Shown here piece by piece: positions 56,026-64,000 of a DNA stretch of 64,000 nucleotides (the stretch's first letter is position 1; each line of letters starts with the position of its first letter). Both the position numbers and the translations under genes were made by a program. The stretch is from the NCBI GenBank assembly GCA_036362985.1, contig JAYGXS010000007.1, forward strand, positions 5,246,698 to 5,310,697, in the 5' to 3' direction. The notes below the pieces were generated by a model. It ran no database searches. It saw nothing but the letters and a program-made list of their open reading frames with translations, and was not told where the DNA came from. Source of the stretch: Ligula intestinalis (taxonomy: Eukaryota > Platyhelminthes > Cestoda > Diphyllobothriidea > Diphyllobothriidae).

Positions 56026-56832
56026 CTCCTAGCCTTCCAAGACTTATCACATGCTTTACAGAATATACAGTTTCAAAAAGTTAAAGCCCATGCAACAAGC
56101 CCCAGTAACGATTCAAATACTTCTCCTGATGAAGGAAGATATACTACTACAAGTCCTAGAAATTAACATGACTTTCTACTAGTACATAAAGGAGCCCGAA
56201 CGGGTGCGATTGTGGGCATTACTTTTATCTATTTTTCGGATCGTAGTTTCATAGCTCCACAAAATGTCATCTGAATGTTAGCATTGTTCAAAGGTATTGT
56301 TCAGTAACCTTTGCAATACTCCCTTCCGCATTCGGATCATATTAATGGAAATGCAAATTTTTCAACAACAGCGTTGTAATTAACGATATTCAATGGATTT
56401 GGGAATTCCAACTTCATGAACAGCCCGTAACACAGATGGCATTTGGCTCGTATGACACGTTTCGAGTACATATTCTTACCTTTGGGGTTTTATTGATATC
56501 TGTGGCCCTCCGAAGCACTGCCTATGGACTCTCTGAATAGTTCCAACAGCTTCCAGTATATGGATAACCTTACAAATTGCAAGTTGCGTGGACGAATCAC
56601 TTTGATCCTCCCCCCGAAACTGTCATTGTATTTCGATTGCGTCTTCAAACTTCCGATAACAGTTTCCTGTTGTGTTCCATTGTTTTAACTAAATTTGGGT
56701 GCACCACGTCTAAAAATAACGAAATTCAATTGACTTATCGGCTGTTAAAGTCTGTATCCACATTTAGATTGTTGGAAAGTGTTATAACTGAGTGTAATCC
56801 TGTGTCAACAGTGGTTATGTCCCTCAGTTACG

Positions 56833-57339
56833 TGTTAGGAAGAGAAGGCAGAAAAGGATAGCAGATAGCACTTTACTGTTACTAGTTTTGCTTGTACATC
56901 AGCGTTGTCTTCTGCCGTCGGTAGCTCGTCTCGGCCAACAGCACGTCTTGTCAATAGCAGCCGAATCTCGGGTCGTCGGCAGCTTCTTCAGCAACAGGCT
57001 GGCGTTCTGCTCGCAGCCTCGCTATTTAAGGGCCAGTATTCATTGCTCCCCATTGGCTCTCCACGAGTGGCCGTGCGCGCGCTTGCTTACGCACGCCTGT
57101 GCATGTGTCCCCACCGTGACCTCCCGATAGCGGCAACGTGGCCCCGGGGCAGTCTCGCTTGCGCGTGCCTCCTTTGTCCTGGCCCAATGTCCTTCCTTTG
57201 AAGGTCGCTTGTAGCTACATGAACCGGGCCCCAGTAAGGTCCCTTTGTTCTGGTACCTTCAAGATTGGCCGAGTGATAAATCGCGTGCGGGACGTCCCAG
57301 CAGAAAGCCGTTTAAAATACCAGTGAAATTTATTCAACA
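56833..57339 (-). mobile_element. LTR-like sequence, copy 2
   Basis: On the minus strand it ends CCTAACA (reverse complement of 56833-56839) preceded by TATCTGCTATCC, with TTAAATAGCGAGGCTGCG at about 57037-57020 and GATTCGGCTGCTATTGACAA, all shared with copy 1. The flank (GTAACTGAGGGACATAACC) is the putative primer-binding region. The distal part (57080-57339) is GC-rich and not shared; the boundary at CAACA 57339 is a guess. Confidence 0.4.
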
Positions 57340-57524
57340 CCACTTAAAAAATTAATCGCTTCTTAAAAATAAATCGCATCGAGTAAACACATAATCAATA
57401 GGGGTGTAGGGGAGGGGATGAAATCTGTTGTCCACAACTACATGCGATGAAGCAAGATTCCAGTCTGAAGGCTGACACATTCCGCTTGGATTTGGTGCTT
57501 GGTCTCAAACAAACAAAAAGATGT

Positions 57525-58040
57525 AAAGAAGATCAAGGCGCGATCGCTGGGATAGTACTTGTGTTAGTCTGCGTTTTCTGACTTATACAGGAAGCCGCCT
57601 TCAGAGGTAACGAGAGTACGGCACAAATAAGGTTTTTCTGTGGTCAGCTTGGGGAAAATAGGGGATGGGGGAAGGGGGCGGGGAGGCGGGGGCCGCATTC
57701 ATGATTGGTTTAGTCCACGCTCACTTCTTCTCAATTTGTCTTATCCGTGTGCATTCTTGGCGTTCTTGCGTGCGTCCATGGGTGAGAACTGGGCCGTGCT
57801 TCTTGGCCGCGCGATCGTAGGACATGATAGCAGTCGGGATATCGATATGTCTGTTGATGGAGTTGGTGTCCGATACCCAAGCCTCCAATCGTTCTCGCTC
57901 TGTCTTATTACTGGCTCGTGCCATGATCAGCATGTCAGTTTATTTTTGTGGCCTACCTTTCCGCACCGCCCATTCGTGCTTCGTTATTTGCGAGCTTAGT
58001 CCTCACCCGAGCTGCCCTGTACAACGGCAAGAGCAGTCGC
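57525..58040 (-). mobile_element. PLE type-III endonuclease end and 3' region
   Basis: The minus strand encodes IMARASNKTERERLEAWV, SDTNSINRHIDIP and TAIMSYDRAAKKHG (about 57930-57790), the endonuclease C-terminus. Upstream remnants (TKLANNEARMG) are frame-shifted. A strong C-tract on the sense strand (plus-strand G-runs at 57661-57691) follows, then the degraded terminal block (CTGAAGGCGG...CAGAAAACGC, about 57608-57577) and TCCCAGCGATCGCGCC. Confidence 0.6.
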
Positions 58041-58734
58041 GACAGGATACTTTATAAACGACGTCAGACTGTTCATCTACTTCTTATCAGTGTTTTATTT
58101 GAATCAGAAGACGCAAGCGTGGACTCAGTCAATCACAAATGCTACCTCCAAAGTTCTCAAAGCTGACTACAAAACAAACCAAAACAGCTCAGACCAATAC
58201 AAGTATTGTTCCAGTGAGCGCGCTTTTGTCTTTGCAACGAGACCCAGGGGCATATTAATCTTAATTGCAAGAAAATTATGTTTGCCTGAACGTTTCGAGT
58301 TCTGGCGCGGATTCATCTGCTATTGCTGTTGTCTCTTATGATGAATCCGCGACAGAAAAATGATGTTCCTACACGGGCCGCCTCCAATTTTAAACAGATA
58401 CGAAAACGGAAGCATGTCGGCTCACTGCCTATTTGACTTGTCACGCAAAGCTCGGACGTAACTGGATTTCGACAATTTTTTACGTTTAACCCAGGCACAG
58501 TTTCTATCTTCCTAATAGTTCGTGCTCATATCCCTTTCATATAATTGCTTGGTATAGGCGGGATCCAATAACAACAGAAGTATGTGAGGCTATGATGTAC
58601 TAGACTAATGTCGCTGTGCAGCAGACGCTCATTTGGTTACAACTATCGAGAGATGTTAAATTTAATAAGGTTTTACCCTTAAGCCTGCGGTCTTCCAGAC
58701 CCGGTAGTTTAGGAAAAGCAAGAAGTCATGTGAA

Positions 58735-58930
58735 GGCCAGAATGGTAGGAAGAGTGTATTCTGTACAGAGGGGTTTGCAGAATATATAGTAGGAGATTTG
58801 ACTGTCGGAGCGCCTTTCCTTCGGCTAGAGCGGCGTAGCTCGAAGTGATGCCTGGAGATAGGCACCGCATTGTGGTGTGACCACATGGATTGGGGTCAAC
58901 CTACTAAAGAACAACTAGCCTACGAACGCG
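58735..58930 (+). repeat. Dispersed repeat family A, copy 4
   Basis: GTGTATTCTGTACAGAGGGG, AGTAGGAGATTTGACTGTCG. The 3' part is degraded. Confidence 0.4.
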
Positions 58931-59394
58931 CGAATCTCACTGGACGATGGGGGGGGGTCAGGCCACTGTGGATTAAGGGCAGGACGAAAGTCAAAGTGCA
59001 CACGTTTGCGCGTGGTCCGAGACACGCCGAAGACTGCCTTCGCGCGAGGTCCTATGGTCTCCGTGGCCTCGTTGGTGGCGTCACGAATTAGGAAGGCATC
59101 GGGCAGTAGGGACAATACACAACTGCCTTGTCAGCGACTGTGCCTGAGTCCACCCCCTGTTGTCTTGACTCTGTCTTACCATCTGGGTCAGGTGTTTAAA
59201 GGAGAAGTGAGTGTGGCGGATGCGGTACAAGTCTGATACCACTAGGTCAATTAACGCGTAAGTAGGTGATCTGCCCCAACCAAGCCCTGTTGCACAGGGT
59301 ACTTATCATTATATTCGAATTGTCATCGTTAAATAAGAGGTAATTTGGTACCAGAGTGGCCATTACTGACGTGTTAGCCGTTATAAACTAGTTT

Positions 59395-59600
59395 TACCGA
59401 ACCCGGGCTGTGGAGTACGCAAAAACTTATCCCGGGAACTGTCAGGTGCTCTACACCTGGCTGATGACCGCAAACAAGCCAGAAACGACCATTTCGGTAT
59501 CCGTTATCTCTGTCGGTAGCACTTTTGGTATTCTTAGGACTAGTCGCTATGCGATTGCCTGAGAGGGCTCTAGTTTGAACCCCAAGGCATGGTGGGACAA
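59395..59600 (+). repeat. tRNA-derived SINE, degraded
   Basis: GGCTGATGACCGCAAACAAG, CCAGAAACGACCATTTC, CTCTGTCGGTAGCACTTTTG, TTAGGACTAGTCGCTATGCG. Body and tail only. Confidence 0.4.
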
Positions 59601-60439
59601 GCAAGTCAAAAGCCGGCCTATCCGGTGTCTAAGCTGCTAGGTATAGCTCTTGAAGGTTTTGTTCGCAGGTTTCGCCCTATCCCGGTATATGCAAATTTCT
59701 CCGAGGCACAAAACCAGAGATAAGTTGCATAATGCTCCTACCTACGTTAGAATTGTTGGTGTCAATTCTATCTCCAGATAGTCGTCATTGGCATGAAGAC
59801 TAAGAAGGCTTTAAAGACTGCTTTTAAATGCTTTATTCGAACTCAAGAAGATGGCAAGAGGATCTTCGCCAGCTAGCAGAACCCCGTGTTGTGACTAGCT
59901 AGCCTCGAAGTGGACTTTCTCAAAGGCTCACGGATGTGGTTCTCGACGTCTGCGAACAGCCAATCACAGTTGCCGCACATATTTCTTTTGAGCCGGCGAC
60001 GAATAACAAACCTGTCTGCCTACTGGCCCGACTGCTGTCAAACCAGCTTTTGGACATGGTTGGCTTTTCTGGCTAGTCGTATGCTCTCCAAGTCAAATCT
60101 CTTACCATCTTTTCTTCGTTCCTCTGTGTATACAATATACTCTTCCTTCTACTCTGGTCACCATTGACTTCTCCTCTCCTACCTAATCATGGTCTGAAGA
60201 TCGCAGTTGCTAGTGTTCAAATTACTTACCCCCTGCGATACATGTTCACCCATCTTCAAAGTACTCAAGTGTATCCGCTTGCTGAGTATGAGATCGATTT
60301 AGTGTCCCTCTCTTGGACACAGACTTCTTAAAGCTCATATGAATAACTTTATCGCAGGTGATTAATTTAAGATGTAAAACCGTAGCCAGTGCGATCTTCA
60401 GGCCCAGTTTCATGTAAGAGAAGAGAAGAACGGTGTCGC

Positions 60440-60590
60440 CAGGTAGAAGGAATAGCTTAATCTGTACAGATGTGAAGAATGAGTAGGAGGAAATTGACTG
60501 TCGGACGATTCCGCAACCGCAGGCTAAAGGCCGCGTGGGAACAGACGTGAGTGCGGGAATCTTCACAAGCGTCTAGAGCGATTTTTGAAT
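60440..60590 (+). repeat. Dispersed repeat family A, copy 5
   Basis: AGCTTAATCTGTACAGATG, AGTAGGAGGAAATTGACTGT, TTCACAAGCGTCTAGAGCG. Confidence 0.45.
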
Positions 60591-60624
60591 GAGTAAAAAT
60601 GTTCGCGTTCCAGGTATCTGCATG

Positions 60625-61300
60625 GATAAGGAAGAAGACGAGTCTAGCACCGGATCAATTGATTTATTGTTGTGCGATTTCGAACTCTTACAGGCATCCA
60701 TCTTCAGAGATGAGAAGTAGCAACCGAAAGGAGGGGAATTATTAATGGCCACAAGCTAATCAACTGTCAGAAGTCAGTAGATTTTCAGGGCGTTAGAAAC
60801 AGCTATCAAAAGGGATGGGGGAGGAGGGCAATTAGCACTCAGTGGAGGGGGGGGGGGGGGGGGCAATAATAGTGGTGTCCATTAATTAGCTGTTAGTTGA
60901 GCAGTGGTTCATAAACAGTAATTAGTGTGGCACCTTGTCACCCGGTAGAGGGTTTTGGTAACCCTGCCTCCTCATCTGGCCGGTTCGACATGGGATCCTC
61001 TTCGTTTGCAATCCTTACGTTTGGTTTGGTCCTGTTTCGTCCTTCGCTTTCATAATAGCGCAAGACTTTGAAGGCCACGGGGAGGTCTAGATGCCTGTTG
61101 ACGGGGTTGACATCTGAGTACCATGCCTCAAGCATCAGCCTTTTGGCTTTTGCGTTTCCTCGACCTATGATGGTTGCTTCTTGAAGATCAAAGTTATGGC
61201 CAGTGCCTGCGACGTGTTCTGCAAGTTGAGAGTTTGTGTCTAGTCTCCTAGCTGTCAGTTTGTGCTCGTGAAAGTGGTCTACGATATGCGGCCTGTTTCT
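60625..61300 (-). mobile_element. PLE type-III 3' end with endonuclease (left arm of inverted pair)
   Basis: One minus-strand frame is open from about 61280 to 60938: HEHKLTARRLDTNSQLAEHV, AGTGHNFDLQEATIIGRGN, LEAWYSDVNPVNRHLDLP and VAFKVLRYYESEG, then a Pro/Asn/Arg tail and stop. These are the HEHKL, TGHNF and LEAW-x-SD-x-x-x-x-NRH-x-DLP blocks of a GIY-YIG endonuclease; no stop interrupts them. The GIY-YIG Tyr residues lie upstream of the truncation. The 3' region has C-rich tracts (plus-strand poly-G 60847-60863) and the terminal block near 60715-60685. Confidence 0.65.
60847..60863 (+). repeat. Poly-G run of 17
   Basis: Seventeen consecutive G after AGTGGA, in the 3' region of the minus-strand PLE. 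Such a run may be a sequencing length estimate. Confidence 0.8.
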
Positions 61301-61309
61301 ACAACGTTA

Positions 61310-61425
61310 TCGTAACGTTATTGTTTGTTTACTTTCATCTCTGAAGATGGACTCTTGTAAAAGTTCGAAAGCTCAGGACAATAAATCAATCGATCCGGTG
61401 CTCTACATGTCTTCGTCCTTAGCCA
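61310..61425 (+). mobile_element. PLE type-III terminus (right arm of inverted pair)
   Basis: The plus strand has CATCTCTGAAGATGGACTC...GTTCGAAAGCTCAGGAC (about 61338-61377) then CAATAAATCAATCGATCCGG and TCTTCGTCC. It is the same terminal block found on the minus strand at 60715-60625, facing away from the endonuclease piece at 61300, so the pair is head to head. Confidence 0.5.
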
Positions 61426-61893
61426 TGCCGAGCGGTTTTTGTGAGAGTCCACCTTGAAAGTTGATTGGTCCGAATGAGGTAGGTAGACACACTTGTGATT
61501 CGCTGTACACATCAGTGCATGTGCACTCATTAGCAGCAGTGAGCGTTTGTGCGCGAGCGTCTGCGCGGGGTAAGTCACTATAAGTTCATGCTTCTTATTC
61601 GTTTCCGGTATTTTTCCTAAGTAAACAGTATTTCTTTCAGTTGAAAGACCTAGCATTGGATATCAGTGTGAGTGCTGAGTAACAATCCTTTTAATACTAT
61701 CAGAGAAATTTGTTTTGCTCGAGTTTTTGTATGATATCACTTCTAACTTTGTCGCATTTTCTTCTGTTACCTTCAGAGTTCCCGTTTTTATCTGCTAACA
61801 GGTGACACGGCTAGTACCATTGCATTTTTACGTAAGCCTTTTTCTGCTCTTCTTAGTATTTTAAACGTGAAACTATTTTATCATAATTTTCAG

Positions 61894-62023
61894 GAAAGAC
61901 TACGGGCCGATCGATGATTTGAACGATTTTATCTGCTCACCTACTGTTAAGGAAGTACACTCCGGTGACGCAAAACGAATTGAACAGTCGACGAATGTCC
62001 ATTTGACTGACACAGTTCCTACA
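61894..62023 (+). CDS. Exon 4 of the same gene (short), function unknown
   Basis: An AT-rich pyrimidine stretch ending TTTTCAG precedes the exon. Entering in phase 2, as exon 3 demands, the frame is open and reads KDYGPIDDLNDFICSP, then TVKEVHSGDAKRIEQSTNV, then HLTDTVPT. The better donor is ACA followed by GTAAAG (end 62023). An alternative donor six bases on (AAG followed by GTTTCG, end 62029) adds two residues and keeps phase 0. The exon is short, so chance is harder to exclude than for exons 2 and 3, but the phase match and codon content support it. No later exon in phase 0 was convincing before 64000, so the gene probably runs out of the window. Confidence 0.45.
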
Positions 62024-62029
62024 GTAAAG

Positions 62030-63191
62030 GTTTCGTTAACTTCCTGTAAATTTGAGAGCTTTTTTTCTTTACCAACATAGGATAAGAGCGTTATGATGAT
62101 ACTTAACATTCACTCAGATATTAGCGTCATTATCGTTTAAGTATTTGCGCCTTTTCCTAATTATGTTAACAAATTTATTCAACAACAAAACCCTTTTAGA
62201 AATAGCTGATTCCTCTAGAGATGAACACAAGTTATTCAAAGATTAAAAGGGTCCTTGTTTGTTAAATAACCCTTATAACCTTCTTACTTGTTCGGAAATA
62301 TTCAGAATTACAAAATTCTGCCCGAGAGAAGAAGGGTAGTTTAAGTTCTAAAATCCCCAATGGAGCACGTACGAGTTCATAAGTTAATTGTTTAACTGAA
62401 GTTGGTATCAACAACACAAAAATATAAAAGCCAATTCGATGTTTCTTCTTGAATAACTTTACGAAATATTAAAAATAATCAAAATGCATTTACAAATTCC
62501 ATCTACCAATGGTCCTCAAGATTGCAAAGTCACTTTTTACAGCTTGGAGACCATAAATAATGCTTGAGTTGTTTTTCATTATAAAACATCCACTGGGTCA
62601 CCATAAACACAATTTTTAATTGGATTGCATAATATAGATTCCAAAGATCTTCTGTGCATAAGGACAGTCGCCTCATTATATAGACGTCTGAATAAAGCCC
62701 CATGACAATGTCCCATGACTTTTTAAGCAAACCAAAATTCTTACGATAATGCTTCGTCAGTAGATGCAGTTGAATTTAAACAAACTGGTCGAAAATAAGA
62801 TCACTGCTTACTCTTAGCACATTTCCGAGGGCACACATTCCGTGTTGACATAGAAATAGAGCCCTTGGTATAACATGTGGCCCTGCAACGTGGTCCCGAT
62901 TAAGGCTAAAGTAAGAAGTTGATAAGAGCCAACCCTCAGTACGAAGGGATACCCAAATGTTAAACGAGCTTCATGCCTCGATTTCACACTTAAAAATAGA
63001 CTTAGTCTCTTGGACGTTGAACTACGTTAAAACTGCGAAAATATTTGACAAGCTGTCGCTCAGATACATGATCGATGCAGAAGGAAAGTTGACTCTGCGG
63101 TTGGCTACGATTTGGACCAGTGGGCGTCCAACGCATTCCGCTCACCGGTCGGCATTGGTTGTGTCCGTCACTGACTGTCCTTGAAAACATT
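62030..63191. other. No gene seen after exon 4
   Basis: AT-rich to about 62750, then mixed. 62957-63184 (+) is open but has no motif; it could in principle hold part of a later exon, but no phase-0 acceptor convinced me. Confidence 0.3.
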
Positions 63192-63583
63192 TTACGCAGC
63201 GTTTAACCCGATAGGTCTATAATCGTCTGAGCGCACGGCTGCGAAGAGTACGCCGCCTGCCTTTATTCGGCCCAAAGATGTAAGGTTCCTTTCATGCAAA
63301 TGTGCGTCGGGATCATCGTCTGTGCAAGACACGGGACGGTCTCGTCCCTCACACTGCCAGAAAGTGTTCATGTAGATGAGCAGAGGAGGTCTCGTCGGTT
63401 TGGCTGCATCCGAACTGGCACATGGTACTCTTGGATGATGTTTTGGCAACGATAGAATATGGAAATCAAGAAAAAGGCACGTGGGCTCCTGTTGAATGGG
63501 AAGAATGATGATGTTAGTTTCACCAGTGTATGTGGCGAGTGAGGCAAGAAATAGAGTCCACGAAAACAACTGAGAATATTCAA
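63192..63583 (-). other. Open segment, unassigned
   Basis: Two overlapping minus-strand frames (125 and 71 codons). The longer reads NIIILPIQQEPTCLFLDFH and KPTRPPLLIYMNTFWQCEG. No motif, no good splice sites and no second copy in the window. Confidence 0.2.
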
Positions 63584-63854
63584 AGTTCCGGCATTTATTT
63601 GTCGTGTTGCTCCAACGAGGTGTTGGAACAGAGGCGCACTACGAATAAGGGGTGTGCAAACGGGTAGAAAATGTGAACTATAAGGCTATATGCTAGAGGT
63701 TGGATTGGGTAACATGGTGTGCGGCAGAAAACTTTATTATTATACCCAAACTATGCCGTTTCTTTAACTTTACCTATTCACTTCAACTTTAACTATTCAT
63801 TAAGCCTAGCTGGAGACATTATTCTAAGATAAAGGCAACCCGCCTAAGGAGATT

Positions 63855-64000
63855 GTATTGCCGGCAAAGACGAGGCATTCTGTAATGGCTTTTTCATACT
63901 TATTAGCAATCGGTGGCTAGCCATACTCAAACCAATTCCAGCCTATCTTGTTCTGCCGGCGATGCTATTTGCCTAAGACTAATCATCGCTACTGCTGCTG
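63855..64000. repeat. tRNA-derived SINE, inverted junction at the window end
   Basis: Starts on minus (TATTGCCGGCAAAGACG, ATTAGCAATCGGTGGCTAGC) and switches near 63935 to plus tail (CTTGTTCTGCCGGCGATGC, CTAAGACTAATCATCGCTAC). Same fused form as 32870-33060. Confidence 0.4.

Noticed and set aside
1..64000. CRISPR array, operons or ribosomal RNA genes
   Set aside because: No regularly spaced short repeats, no collinear bacterial-type genes and no rRNA-like sequence were seen.

Overview
This window is eukaryotic intergenic and intronic DNA. It has no bacterial operons. Recognisable coding sequence is a few short blocks with splice signals, and the rest is dominated by decayed retroelements and foldback repeats. 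Fragments of Penelope-like elements (PLEs: reverse transcriptase plus GIY-YIG endonuclease), tRNA-derived SINEs, Tc1/mariner remnants and very long introns suggest an animal. A flatworm, perhaps a diphyllobothriid-type tapeworm, is my best guess, but that is inference from repeat style and not from a marker gene.

Host coding content. I support one plus-strand gene spread over most of the window: exons at 23009-23408, 39007-39473, 54454-55055 and 61894-62023. Each inner boundary has a plausible AG/GT and the reading phases match at all three junctions (1/1, 0/0, 2/2). The introns are about 15.6, 15.0 and 6.8 kb. The protein (about 533 visible residues, rich in Ser, Thr, Arg and Pro) starts at ATG 23009 just after a CpG-rich, simple-repeat-rich stretch, has no domain I recognise, and probably continues past the window. 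A second coding-like tract, a coiled-coil protein on the minus strand (42472-43752) inside intron 2, carries in-frame stops and frameshifts and looks like a pseudogene or retrocopy.

Mobile content. PLE pieces occur throughout: at least four endonuclease types, two reverse transcriptase pieces with (Y)VDD active-site motifs (41422-41433 and 41941-41946), and many 3' ends. They very often lie as head-to-head inverted pairs (4600-6425, 11730-12805, 46890-47345, 49490-50370, 55535-56025, 60625-61425) or as short palindromes (21632-21990, 36459-36899). Two insertions are bounded by target-site duplications (13 bp around 36459-36899; about 18 bp around 52083-52821). Their 3' terminal regions share a conserved block, CTGAYGA-N-hairpin-GAAA, that resembles a hammerhead ribozyme core with one extra nucleotide.

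Other repeats. A tRNA-derived SINE family (about 8 copies) is scattered from 7.8 to 64 kb. A distinct foldback family carries tRNA-like sequences in both inverted arms (27907-28375, 28983-29325, 34238-34740), and two of these lie in a tandemly duplicated unit of about 1.2 kb (27400-29490). There are two LTR-like copies, two Tc1/mariner-type remnants, MITE-like elements with inverted ends, and several dispersed families of unknown class. The AT-rich stretches 6.5-10 kb and 12.8-19 kb, and parts of 29.5-38 kb, show little beyond old repeats.
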